Assembly: GCA_944388805.1 (NCBI GenBank)
Contig: CALXKE010000013.1
Span: forward strand, 1-49,769
Length of the DNA stretch: 49,769 nucleotides
Source: an uncultured Clostridia bacterium
GTDB taxonomy: Bacteria; Bacillota; Clostridia; TANB77; CAG-508
Reading direction: 5' to 3'
The stretch's first letter is position 1, and every line of letters begins with the position of its first letter. The notes under the pieces are model-generated. The model made no database searches and was not told the origin of the DNA. It saw only the letters and a list, made by a program, of their open reading frames with translations. The translations under genes were made by a program, and so were the position numbers. Shown piece by piece: positions 27,122 to 36,138 of this stretch.

Positions 27122-27308
27122 GAACAAGCGAATATTATAAATAATTTTTGAAATTCTCGGCTACCCTACATTACGTTTAACAAATTCTAAAAAGAAAACC
27201 ATAACAATACCCGGAAACAGGACCCTTTATGGTTTTCTTTTAAGAATTTATAAAACTATTTCGGTCGCATTCGAATTGTCCAAAATTATTTATAATATTC
27301 GCTTGTTT
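27122..27308. repeat. Nested palindrome (187 bp) after mutS2
   Basis: Outer arms GAACAAGCGAATATTATAAA and their complement (ending CGCTTGTTT) flank an inner stem built from AAATTCTAAAAAGAAAACCAT and its complement around ACAATACCCGGAAACAGG. The outer arms match over about 26 bases. It lies between mutS2 and the convergent secF-like gene. It differs in sequence from the other palindromes here. It may serve as a two-way terminator or be a MITE. Confidence 0.8.
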
Positions 27309-27353
27309 AATAAATAAATTCAAACTATTATTCTGACAAAAGATAATTAGACT

Positions 27354-28031
27354 TTATTTCTTTTTGCCTTTATCTTTGCTTTCATCTAATTTCTTTTTGG
27401 ATAAATCTTTTTCAAATTTAGTTGTTATTCCAAACAAAGTTAATAAATATACTAATATTACCATTGGAATAGTCAATCTTCCGATTGGTATTCTTGTAAT
27501 TGCTATAATACTAAATAGTAATATTTGAGCCAATGCCATAATTCCTATGCTTTTTGCAAGTACCTTTACTATGCTAAGTTTATAATAACGAATGCCTAAA
27601 TAAATTAATACAATAATAACTGCAATTGCAAATGGAATCACATATGGTTTTATAATATCTCTACCTCTTGTATGTCCAATATCTTCTACTGTTGTATCTT
27701 CTGCTGTTAATTCTGTTCCATATTTTTCATTGATTTTAGTTATTAAATTACTTTTTTGTTCATCTGATATAGAAGTCGTTGTAATAGATACAGAATCTTC
27801 AAAAACTTCTACTTTTTGTATCATAACTTTTTGACTTCCAAATACTTCATTTGTGATTTGTCTAATATCAGATATATTAAATTCTGTTTTTAAATATAAT
27901 TCTACTCTTTGTGTATCTTGATATTTTAAATCAAAGTTAAGTCCTTTTACAGCAATCATGACAATTCCTGCTATGATTACCAATACAATTAATATAATTT
28001 TTAGTTGCTTACTTTTTATGAATTGTTTCAT
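27354..28031 (-). CDS. secF: SecF-like protein, short form
   Basis: SecF works with SecD to pull exported proteins across the membrane with the proton gradient. The N-terminal membrane helix (about 10-30) leads to a short periplasmic-type domain with IRQITNEVFGSQKVMIQKVE and SISDEQKSNL, as in SecF, and then three helices (about 128-148, 155-177, 183-205). At 225 aa it lacks about 75 residues and the last two membrane helices of a normal SecF, ending in a Lys-rich tail. It is paired with the secD-like gene 13 bases upstream. Identification is by context plus layout; the divergence is strong. Confidence 0.72.
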   Translation of the reverse strand: MKQFIKSKQLKIILIVLVIIAGIVMIAVKGLNFDLKYQDTQRVELYLKTEFNISDIRQITNEVFGSQKVMIQKVEVFEDSVSITTTSISDEQKSNLITKINEKYGTELTAEDTTVEDIGHTRGRDIIKPYVIPFAIAVIIVLIYLGIRYYKLSIVKVLAKSIGIMALAQILLFSIIAITRIPIGRLTIPMVILVYLLTLFGITTKFEKDLSKKKLDESKDKGKKK

Positions 28032-28044
28032 CTGTAAATACCTC

Positions 28045-29577
28045 CTATTTTTCTGCTCTTACTTTTAACATTGTTGCTGTAATTAAATAATTATATAAGG
28101 CAATTAAAGCAATTCCCCAGAACATTACCATTCCAAAACTACTGATTGTTGTCCAACTGATAAAGCAAAATACAATAACAGATATACAAATTGGTATTAA
28201 TTTCATAAAGAATTCTTTGTAACTTTCCTTTATTCCTTCTTTTACAGTTGCTAATTTTTTACTATCTTCACTTTTCTTGATAGTTGATAATATTTTATTA
28301 ATAAATATATAATTTAATATAATCGTTACTATGATACCTACAATTCCTTGAATAGAAACACTTACATTTGTATATCGAATAACTAATAAGTATAAACTAA
28401 TTAATCCGATAAATGCAATTGCTGATAACAATCCATTAACTTTATATCTTATAATAAATATAATAAATCCTATTAAAAGAACAATTCCAACAGCTAATGC
28501 TAAATATGCAATATGTGTATTGGTTATATCTGATAATATATATTCATTTGACTCAATATCATATTGTATTGGTAAATTTCCTGAATCTAATACACTTGCT
28601 ATTGATGAAGCTTGTGATATATTGTCTTGTAATGTATCTACATCTGTTGTAGCACTTCCCATTGATAATTGTAATTTACCATTTTCGATTGGTTCATCAA
28701 AACTAGTTGTCATAATTTCTTCATCATCAATTTTCATCGTTATTTCTTTTGTTGTTGATTCTGTTGAATCTTCTGTTGCATCTGTTTCAGTTGAAGTTGT
28801 ATCATCTGTTGTATTTTCTTCAGTTGTTGTATTATCTGCAGTTGTGTTTTCCGCTTCTGTATTTGTTGTATTTTCAGTAGTTGTATTGGTATCTTCTGAT
28901 GTTGTATTGGTTGTGTCTTCATCACCTTTTACATAGGTCTTACTAATTTCTGCTAGCTTTTTACTACCTTCTTTATTAAATTCAACATTTAAATACACAG
29001 TTGTTCCACTAGATGTTGAAGAAGCTGAACCATACATAACATTTACTAATTTGATATCACTATTATCCATTAATACTTCTTTTGTATCTGCATCAATAAT
29101 TTCAAACTTTCCAACAGTATTCATATTACTTACAAAAGTATCTGTATTTTCATTTTCTGGTATTTGAACTAAAATATCCCCTGTTTCATTATCTACAGAA
29201 ATTTCATATTCTCCTACACCTTGTGATTCTAATCTTTCACTAATAATTTTTTTTGATTTTTCATAATTTTCTACTGTTAAGAGATCTTCACTATTATTTG
29301 GTACACTTTCCTTTGTATATCCATTTTCTGCTAACTGTTCATCTGTCATTTCCTCGTCTGTTTCCACTTCATTTCCATTAGCATCTTTTATAACATCTGT
29401 ACTTTCTTTATTTACTGATAATCTTACATATCTAGCACCATCTAAATCCATATCTAATGCATAATCTCTTACTCGATTTTCCATTCTATTTTGTACTTGT
29501 GTATATACTCCAAAAAATGAAACCATTGTTATTAAGATAATTAATACAATCATTGTGATTATTTTTATTTTTTTCAT
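28045..29577 (-). CDS. secD: SecD-like protein with a Thr/Glu-rich insertion
   Basis: One N-terminal membrane helix (6-27) is followed by a large outside region with the P1 parts GARYVRLSV, SERLESQGVGEYEISVDNETGDILVQIPE and VGKFEIIDADT, and at the C terminus five membrane helices (about 355-505). These match SecD, whose family also has the SERLESQGV segment. Residues 219-278 are almost only T, E, N and D (NTTTENTTNTEAENTTAD pattern), an insertion absent from ordinary SecD. It starts ATG after AAAGGAAAG. secF-like follows after 13 bases, as in the secDF operon; yajC is not present. Confidence 0.85.
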   Translation of the reverse strand: MKKIKIITMIVLIILITMVSFFGVYTQVQNRMENRVRDYALDMDLDGARYVRLSVNKESTDVIKDANGNEVETDEEMTDEQLAENGYTKESVPNNSEDLLTVENYEKSKKIISERLESQGVGEYEISVDNETGDILVQIPENENTDTFVSNMNTVGKFEIIDADTKEVLMDNSDIKLVNVMYGSASSTSSGTTVYLNVEFNKEGSKKLAEISKTYVKGDEDTTNTTSEDTNTTTENTTNTEAENTTADNTTTEENTTDDTTSTETDATEDSTESTTKEITMKIDDEEIMTTSFDEPIENGKLQLSMGSATTDVDTLQDNISQASSIASVLDSGNLPIQYDIESNEYILSDITNTHIAYLALAVGIVLLIGFIIFIIRYKVNGLLSAIAFIGLISLYLLVIRYTNVSVSIQGIVGIIVTIILNYIFINKILSTIKKSEDSKKLATVKEGIKESYKEFFMKLIPICISVIVFCFISWTTISSFGMVMFWGIALIALYNYLITATMLKVRAEK

Positions 29578-29655
29578 TGTTCTCTTTCCTTTCTTTATTG
29601 TTTTTATTATATAAAAAACACTTGCTTTTATTTTAAGTCTTCATGTTCTCTTTTT

Positions 29656-30316
29656 TTATAATAATTTTGTATTATTAATAATTAGTTCAAACCAAATTTT
29701 TAAATATTTTGCTGCATATTTACTCATCATCGTTCTATCCATAAAGATTTCAAAATAATCTAAAACTGGACATAATTTCGTATCTATTGTTAAATTAAAT
29801 ACCACTTTTCGTTCTTCTGCATTTAATACTAAATTGGCATTGGTTACAGCATAATTTACTCTATCGTGAATATCAAAAGTTGATAAATTTTGATTTGTCA
29901 CTCTATCTCTATGCACATCTGATTTATCTGCTAATATTAAAGCTGCTGATATATCACTTACCGCTGTTCCTGTCTTTTCATCATGATTACCAATTGCCAT
30001 CATAATTTCTGTTCTTTCTTGTACTGGCATCCCCATATCTTTTAAAATATTAAATGCCATAATTGCTCCACTATGTGCATGGTCCACTCGATTTACACAA
30101 TTTCCGATATCATGTAAATATCCTGCAATTTTTGCTAATTCTATTGTTCTTTCTGGATATCCCAATTTTTCTAAAATATCTCCCGCTCTTTTTGAAACGA
30201 TAGAAATATGTCTATGACTATGTTCTGTATATCCGAAGACCATCTAATTGTTTTTGTGCTCCTAGAATTAAGGCTTCCACCTCTTCGTTTTTTCTAACAT
30301 CTTCTAAAGTAATCAT
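29656..30316 (-). pseudogene. HD-domain phosphohydrolase with a +1 frameshift near its start
   Basis: The main frame (ATG at 30243) has an HD domain with HISIVSKRAGDIL, YLHDIGNCVNRVDHA (metal ligands His and Asp), IGNHDEKTG, ALILADKSDVHRDRV and DIHDRVNYAV, typical of small HD hydrolases acting on nucleotides or similar. Upstream, AAGGAGG at good spacing starts a second frame at 30316 with MITLEDVRKNEEVEALILGA and QLDGL, which is the family's normal N terminus but stops at once. The two join if one base is removed at CTTCGGA (about 30230-30236). So the gene is either broken, misassembled, or read by +1 frameshifting at CTT before the rare codon CGG. If the main frame starts alone at 30243, it lacks a ribosome-binding site. 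Confidence 0.72.
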
Positions 30317-30536
30317 TCATATCCTCCTTATCGTTAGTCTTTATAGATTTTATATTAAATTAAAAAAAATATCAACTGTTTTTGGTAATAATCACGAAAA
30401 AACTATATCTTTATCTGACATTTTTTTACACAACTTTACCATAAATAAATCTTAAAGTTATGATTCTAAGTTTTTTTTGCTTTTTTCTTTATTGTATAGT
30501 ATGATATATATATATTTTTTTATTAACATCTTGTAC

Positions 30537-30570
30537 ATCGAAATCTTTAATTTCGTTAATGTGTGCTTTT
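30537..30570. repeat. Second copy of the small hairpin motif (see 9267-9300)
   Basis: It reads ATCGAAATCTTTAATTTCG followed by TTAATGTGTGCTTTT, differing from the pyrI copy at a few places that partly keep the stem. It sits about 35 bases before the methyltransferase start. Confidence 0.5.
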
Positions 30571-30605
30571 TTTATAAATATTGAAATAATTTTTTGGAGG
30601 AAACT

Positions 30606-31511
30606 ATGATAAACAATATACCTGAATTTTTATATCATCTTTTAATAGAACAATATGGAGAACATTTAACAAATACTATTTTGGAAGGTTATTCACAAAA
30701 AAGACCATTAACTTTGAGAGCCAATACTTTAAAAACAAGCATTACAAATATAAAATCTGTTTTTGATAATTTACATTTTGCATATAAGGAAATCAGTTGG
30801 TATCAAGATGCTTTGATGATGGAAAATATCTCTGAAGAACAAATTAAAAATTTAAAAATCTATCAAAGTGGAGAAATTTACTTACAAAGTTTGTCTTCTA
30901 TGATACCACCACTTGTCCTATATCCTAAAGAAGATGAAAACATTCTAGATATGGCTGCTGCTCCTGGTGGTAAAACGACACAAATGTTGGCCCTTTCTCA
31001 AAATAAAGCATTTATAACTGCTTGTGAAAAAAATAAAATTCGAGCAGAAAGATTACAATATAACCTTAACAAGCAAGGCGCTAATAGAGTAAATGTGATG
31101 ATAAAAGATGCAAGACAATTGGATGATTTCTTTTCTTTTGATAAAATTCTTCTAGATGCTCCTTGTAGTGGTAGCGGAACGATTTCTATTTTTGATAAAA
31201 AATTAGAAACTACTTTTACAGAAGATTTGGTAAATCGTTCTTCAAAAGTACAAGCTGCTTTATTAAAAAAGGCTATTACTTTATTAAAACCTGGTCATGA
31301 AATGGTATATTCTACTTGCTCTATTTTGGCTAAGGAAAATGAAAATATTTTACAAAAATTTATAGATTTAAAACAGATTGAAATCTTGCCAATAGATGTA
31401 TCTAAATTCACAGATGCCATTTTATTACCAACTTCTATTGAGGGAACTTTATGCATTTGCCCATCTGATTTGTATGAAGGTTTTTTCGTGGCTAAATTGA
31501 GAAAATTATAA
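30606..31511 (+). CDS. rRNA m5C methyltransferase, RsmB/NOP2-Sun family
   Basis: The enzyme transfers a methyl group from SAM to C5 of a cytosine in RNA, probably 16S rRNA. Motifs: SAM-binding DMAAAPGGKTTQ, then LLDAPCSGSGTI and STCSI with the two Cys that mark this family (the second is the nucleophile). The N-terminal RNA-contact region has KRPLTLRANTLK. The C terminus lacks the long PUA-like extension of RsmF, and the NusB-like N-terminal domain of RsmB is also missing, so neither name can be fixed. The start at 30606 has GGAGG 6 bases before it. The length is 301 aa. Confidence 0.9.
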   Translation: MINNIPEFLYHLLIEQYGEHLTNTILEGYSQKRPLTLRANTLKTSITNIKSVFDNLHFAYKEISWYQDALMMENISEEQIKNLKIYQSGEIYLQSLSSMIPPLVLYPKEDENILDMAAAPGGKTTQMLALSQNKAFITACEKNKIRAERLQYNLNKQGANRVNVMIKDARQLDDFFSFDKILLDAPCSGSGTISIFDKKLETTFTEDLVNRSSKVQAALLKKAITLLKPGHEMVYSTCSILAKENENILQKFIDLKQIEILPIDVSKFTDAILLPTSIEGTLCICPSDLYEGFFVAKLRKL

Positions 31512-31577
31512 ATTAAGTATTATTAAGTATTATATTTTTTTTAACTGCTTAAATATGAAAAAGCTCTCATACAATAA

Positions 31578-31631
31578 AAGCTACTAATCCTGTCAAAGTC
31601 TCGTCTTTAGCAGATTAGTAGCTTGTTTTTT
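31578..31631 (+). terminator. Terminator after the methyltransferase
   Basis: AAGCTACTAATC and GATTAGTAGCTT form a 12-bp stem around a 23-base loop, followed by a run of seven T. Confidence 0.85.
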
Positions 31632-31714
31632 TATGTTGACTATGGTATAATGACTTCGTCACAATTTCGAAGAGGCAAATGCCTCAATATCTAACTATTT
31701 AAGGAGGATTTTTT

Positions 31715-32515
31715 ATGAGTAACAACTCAAATGGAACATCTAAGTTGGCATTATTACGCCAGAAGAGACGTATCCAAAAAACAAATGAAGATGTGGACAT
31801 TGAAAAAGCAATTGACGGATTTGCTATGTCAATTGATACTCAAAAACTAATGGCAGATATTGCACAAAATTCTGCTTTAGTCAATTTGATTATTGATCGT
31901 AGCTATTCAATGAGTGGAACTCCCTCAGCAATTGCACGGGAACTAAACGAATTTGCTATGAGACAAGCTGGAAAGCTTTATGAAACAAAGCTTTCTATTA
32001 CAATGTTCAACAGTGAGGTAACCTCACTCTTTCAAAACGTAACCTGTAAACAATTCAGAATTTCCCCTTGGGAATGCTACAATGATACCAATATTTTGGA
32101 CGCATTAGTAGCTGCTATTACTGCAGTACAAAAAACAGATGCCAATCACAAATTGCATCTGGTAATAACAGATGGACAAAACATTCACAGTGAGCATTCA
32201 CCAGAAGAAGTCCGAAAATTGATTCATCAAAGAATTCAGAATGGCGAGCATATATTCTTATTGTACAATGACGAATATAACAACTCCCAAGAGACTTCTA
32301 AAGCATATGCTGAAAAACTTGGAATACCTGTTAACAATGCCGTAAATTTCAATCGCACTGGAGATGGTATCAAAATCATTTTTCAAGCAATTGAAACTTT
32401 ATTGGATGGTCTTCGTTCCACTGGTACTGTTCCAAAAGATTGGGCTAAAGCAATCATCGCCCATAATACTAACCCATTAGGGGTTAAGGCAAGAGAAACT
32501 AAGTATCTTGAATAA
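31715..32515 (+). CDS. VWA-domain protein with intact MIDAS
   Basis: A basic N-terminal part (1-25, QKRRIQK) leads to a VWA fold (about 55-235). The metal-ion-dependent adhesion site is complete: D61-R-S63-Y-S65 (DxSxS), Thr125 in NDTNIL and Asp153 in VITDGQN. There is no signal peptide or membrane segment, so it acts inside the cell, like TerY-type VWA proteins rather than surface adhesins. AAGGAGG precedes the ATG. It lies directly upstream of the large J-domain gene; the gap of 78 bases has a stem-loop but no T-run, so the two are likely co-transcribed. Its base use is somewhat richer in GC than the core genes around it. Confidence 0.85.
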   Translation: MSNNSNGTSKLALLRQKRRIQKTNEDVDIEKAIDGFAMSIDTQKLMADIAQNSALVNLIIDRSYSMSGTPSAIARELNEFAMRQAGKLYETKLSITMFNSEVTSLFQNVTCKQFRISPWECYNDTNILDALVAAITAVQKTDANHKLHLVITDGQNIHSEHSPEEVRKLIHQRIQNGEHIFLLYNDEYNNSQETSKAYAEKLGIPVNNAVNFNRTGDGIKIIFQAIETLLDGLRSTGTVPKDWAKAIIAHNTNPLGVKARETKYLE

Positions 32516-32523
32516 TAAACAAC

Positions 32524-32566
32524 TAGAGCACTACGCAAGAATACAGATATCTTAGTAGTGCTCTAA
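32524..32566 (+). other. Stem-loop between the VWA and J-domain genes
   Basis: TAGAGCACTAC and GTAGTGCTCTA form an 11-bp stem. It is followed by AAAAATT rather than a T-run, so it does not look like an intrinsic terminator. It may partly reduce read-through or stabilise RNA between the two genes. Confidence 0.6.
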
Positions 32567-32593
32567 AAATTATTAGGAACTGGAGGGATATGA

Positions 32594-35278
32594 ATGAATC
32601 CTTACGAGGTTTTATGTGTTGAAAGAGATGCTAATGAAAAAACTATTAAGGCTGCATACAGAGAACTTGCACGGAAATGGCATCCAGATTCACTACAAGA
32701 TGAAGAAGCTATGCAACATGCTAAAAAGAAAATGCAAGAAATAAATGAAGCTTTTGACATCTTAAAAGATCCAGAAAAGCGAGCAAAATATGATAAAGAA
32801 CATCCTGTCAATATTTATTCCTATTATGCTAAAAAATCTCAAAATAATATGCAGAAAAATGAATCTTCTTCTGATATTGAACAGGAAAAGATGCGTCAAT
32901 CTATTTTGCAATTTTTAAATGTAGAATATACGCATAAAGATGAGATATTGGAGATGTTTCAAGAACTTGCTACTGGCGCACTGCAAAATGATTTTACAGA
33001 GGAGGAATATGGGGATATGCTTTCCTTAATATTGGAAGAACAAAAGGATTGTATTTCCAATATTCAAAAAATTATGGAGGTAGCAAAGAAAAAGAAACTC
33101 AAAGGACTTGAAGCTGTTTTTATAAAAGCACAAGCAGTAATTGATGAATTGGTTTCAAAAGAAGTCGAAACGCCTAAATCCTTAACTCAAGCTCATGAAA
33201 AAGAAGAAACCAAGAGACTAACTGAAAAAATCCATACTCTCATGAATACTCTTGGTGAAAGAATGAAAAGTGTAACAGAATTTAATCTGTTAAATAAGAC
33301 TTGGGAATTCCGAAATGACCATCAGTTACAATCAATGATTAAGTCTCAAAACCGATTGGTTACTAAACTTTTAAAAGATATACAATGGATTCAAGAAACT
33401 GCAACTTCACGAAATATTGAAATTGAAACCATTACAATTCCTGAAACTTCTTATTGGAAAGAAGAAGTTTCCATAGAAGAATGCAAAAAACGTGTTATGA
33501 ACTGTAAAAACATTCTAAACATGAATTTACAAGAACTTCGTGAAGAATTTTGGAAGAAAAAATGTGCCTATTATAAGACGCCAGAAGGAAAAACAATTTT
33601 TAAGGGTTTTTCAGATATCTTTGCGCATTATAAAGGAACATTTATCGTTCCGCCATATGTAAGTGGCATTGAAGATAATGCCTTCCATTGGTTGGATAAT
33701 ATTCAGACAATATCCATCCCTGCACACTTGATTGATTCTTTTAGCAGAATCAGATTACCATCATCAAGTTTTTTGAAAACGCTCATTTTTACTTATGGCA
33801 ATAATGGTGAAACATCTAAAACAGTCAGTATTGCAAAAATTAATGCAGATATACTTACTCGAAAAGACAAGTATATTTGCATATATAACAACTATTTTGG
33901 AAGAACTTTTGCACTGATTGATGAGCAGCACATTTATGTTTATGATGATAAAAAGCTATTTCGATTATCTGGTGCGAATAGCCAAGATGAATTACAAGAA
34001 ATCAGTCCTTTATGGAGTCCTTACTCTAAATGGAAAGGGTATCAACTACAAATTCATACATGGGCACAAGTAGCAAAAAAACTACCTAAACCAGAATTTA
34101 TGCAAAACTTTCCCACTTCCGAGGAATCCATACAAAAATGGCTTGCTTTGGAAAAGCCAAATTTTTATCATGCATATGCAATGGCTGAAGAAAGTTTAAA
34201 GCCAAGAGTGCTTCGTTTATACCTTGCACTTGGTGCTGTTAATGGAGATGTATGCTATAAACAAGCAGAAGAACTTATTTCACAGCTTGATGTACGCACT
34301 ATGTATCGCTCAAGACTGGAACGGTTTCCTAATGAAAAATTTGAAGACGAAGACCCCATGTTTCATGTTCCGAAATCAGCTGTTGATTTGGTTCAAAAAA
34401 ATCTACACAATCAAGAATTTTTGCCATATGTTTTTGCATTTTTAGAAGGTTTTCCTTTGTTTTACGCTGAAGCTAAAAAATCGAGCATAAAGCTTTCGCC
34501 TGAATTTATCATAGCAACTGCACCTCAATATATTTTCTATGAAAAAGTTGAAACAAATGCTTTTGTAAAGCAACTTTTAGCAGTTGAACAAAATATCTAT
34601 AAGAGAATAGCAGACTACATTCTTCGTCTGTATAAGATTCAAAAAAGATATCCTGATAAGCATATTTTGAGAACACTTGATATGGATACACATGCTACTA
34701 TGCATTACCGTTTTTTAGATTTGAAAGAATTAGAATCTTATCTTATGTTTAAAGATGCTTTTATGGTGAAAGATCCTTCCAAAAAATCTAATTACTATTA
34801 TGGTGTAGAAGCAGAAAATGTATTTTTATCTCCAAATTGTCATGCAATCGAAATCGTAGATAACGAAAATAATCAAATTGCTATCGTGATTTTAAATTTG
34901 TTTGAATTAGGAGAATTGTTTGCTGATATCATGGAATGTGAGAATAAAAGTGTTGAGGTATTGGAAACCATCCGAAGAGCTTTAATCGATCAAAAAAATT
35001 GCAATTCTGCAGTTACATCTATTTCTATTGGCATGAATGAAGCTCCACGCACAACTCGCTATAATCAATGGCGTCCTGTTGTGGAAAATGCAACTGTTGA
35101 TTGGCTTAAAAATTGTACCTGGAAGAAATTTGAATATCGATTTACTTGTCGTATTCTTGGTAGTTCTAAAAAAGCCTACCGGGTTCGTTTTATGGTAGAT
35201 GGAAGAGGTCAATATTTTGATTCTCCCCACCCATGGGATGATCCTAAAAAGCGCCGTAATAGACGATTTTATTATTAA
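32594..35278 (+). CDS. Large J-domain protein with an LRR-like segment (894 aa)
   Basis: Residues 1-68 are a true J-domain: [27 protein letters not shown] with the HPD triad at 30-32, and [18 protein letters not shown]. This part should stimulate an Hsp70 ATPase. A helical region (about 90-330) with coiled-coil character follows. Residues about 336-395 ([20 protein letters not shown] and ISIPAHL) resemble BspA-type leucine-rich repeats. The last 480 residues are unrecognised and mixed; they end with a basic RRNRRFYY tail. No membrane segments are seen. It starts with GGAGG 8 bases before the ATG. Its partner is the VWA protein just upstream. A chaperone-linked stress or defence function is possible; nothing proves it. 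Confidence 0.85.
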   Translation: MNPYEVLCVERDANEKTIKAAYRELARKWHPDSLQDEEAMQHAKKKMQEINEAFDILKDPEKRAKYDKEHPVNIYSYYAKKSQNNMQKNESSSDIEQEKMRQSILQFLNVEYTHKDEILEMFQELATGALQNDFTEEEYGDMLSLILEEQKDCISNIQKIMEVAKKKKLKGLEAVFIKAQAVIDELVSKEVETPKSLTQAHEKEETKRLTEKIHTLMNTLGERMKSVTEFNLLNKTWEFRNDHQLQSMIKSQNRLVTKLLKDIQWIQETATSRNIEIETITIPETSYWKEEVSIEECKKRVMNCKNILNMNLQELREEFWKKKCAYYKTPEGKTIFKGFSDIFAHYKGTFIVPPYVSGIEDNAFHWLDNIQTISIPAHLIDSFSRIRLPSSSFLKTLIFTYGNNGETSKTVSIAKINADILTRKDKYICIYNNYFGRTFALIDEQHIYVYDDKKLFRLSGANSQDELQEISPLWSPYSKWKGYQLQIHTWAQVAKKLPKPEFMQNFPTSEESIQKWLALEKPNFYHAYAMAEESLKPRVLRLYLALGAVNGDVCYKQAEELISQLDVRTMYRSRLERFPNEKFEDEDPMFHVPKSAVDLVQKNLHNQEFLPYVFAFLEGFPLFYAEAKKSSIKLSPEFIIATAPQYIFYEKVETNAFVKQLLAVEQNIYKRIADYILRLYKIQKRYPDKHILRTLDMDTHATMHYRFLDLKELESYLMFKDAFMVKDPSKKSNYYYGVEAENVFLSPNCHAIEIVDNENNQIAIVILNLFELGELFADIMECENKSVEVLETIRRALIDQKNCNSAVTSISIGMNEAPRTTRYNQWRPVVENATVDWLKNCTWKKFEYRFTCRILGSSKKAYRVRFMVDGRGQYFDSPHPWDDPKKRRNRRFYY

Positions 35279-35325
35279 AAAAAGTAAAATGGTGTCCTAT
35301 TTTAGGGCACCATCTTACTTTTTTA
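35279..35325. terminator. Two-way terminator between the J-domain gene and the next gene
   Basis: AAAGTAAAATGGTGTCC and GGGCACCATCTTACTTT form a long stem with T-runs on both strands, lying between convergent genes. Confidence 0.85.
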
Positions 35326-35339
35326 AAATTCTCGGATAA

Positions 35340-35666
35340 TTACCTTACTTTTACTGCTACATAAATTGCTTTCACTTCTGACATATCCGTATAACCTCCT
35401 ATGGTAATTCTATCTGGTTGCGTTTTATAAAGATATGCAGCTGTTACAGTAACATCTTTTGACCAATCATAGCCAATACAATTATCCCAGTTAAGATTAG
35501 GATTCTCCCCGTAGAGGATATCCCATCCTTTCTCTACGGCTTCTCGAGTCAATCGAGCCATACGCGAATTACTTTCAAGTGGATATCTTTGTGCAATCTC
35601 ATCACTTGTAAGTATCCTTGCATTATGAAGAAACATTCCTCCATAACTACTTTCCCATTCAGCCAT
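35340..35666 (-). CDS. Small protein of unknown function (108 aa)
   Basis: I do not recognise it. The start MAEWESSYGGMFLHNARI is chosen because AAGGAGG lies 10 bases before it; the longer frame begins inside that signal. It is soluble, with LTSDEIAQRYPLESNSRMARL, a Trp-rich middle (WDILYGENPNLNWDNC) and a closing beta strand (IYVAVKVR). Codon use (CGA, CGG, GCC) differs from the core genes, as in the VWA/J-domain pair next to it. It converges on that pair. It has a long leader (see below). Confidence 0.75.
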   Translation of the reverse strand: MAEWESSYGGMFLHNARILTSDEIAQRYPLESNSRMARLTREAVEKGWDILYGENPNLNWDNCIGYDWSKDVTVTAAYLYKTQPDRITIGGYTDMSEVKAIYVAVKVR

Positions 35667-35689
35667 TTTTCTTTTCCTCCTTAACAATT

Positions 35690-35816
35690 CTGTTTACGAG
35701 TTCTTAGTAAATTTGCATTCTTAATATCCCTCCTATTACAGTACTTATTGTTAATAGTTCATAAAACTTGCGACTTGCAAGTTAATTTAATTATGTAAGT
35801 ATTATATCATACTCTA
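35690..35816 (-). promoter_or_regulatory. Leader region of the 108-residue gene
   Basis: On the minus strand a TATAAT (35811-35816) is followed by an inverted repeat AACTTGC / GCAAGTT (35765-35783) and a tiny frame, MQIY then stop, that has its own AGGAGG. The real gene starts further on. The -35 box is not clear. This arrangement could be an attenuator or operator; it could also be chance. Confidence 0.4.
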
Positions 35817-35867
35817 ATAAAAAAGAAAACAACTTATAAACTTTATAGTTCATAAGCTGTTATTGCT

Positions 35868-35941
<74 letters not shown>

Positions 35942-36138
35942 ATGACTCTTGACATTTATAAATTATACTGGTTTTTCTTTTTCTTGTCAATAGTTTTTAA
36001 AAAAATTTGTAAATTTTATCTGTTTTTTATTTACAAATTCCTCTAACTAATATACAATAACTTTGTGAAAAAATCACTTTTTATATAATAAAAAAAGTAA
36101 AAAATGGTAACACTAAGAAAAAATTTTGGAGGTAACAA

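Noticed and set aside
28520..28936. 138-residue plus-strand frame rich in Ser and Val
   Set aside because: It is the opposite strand of the Thr/Glu-rich SecD insertion, which by its biased codons stays open in other frames.
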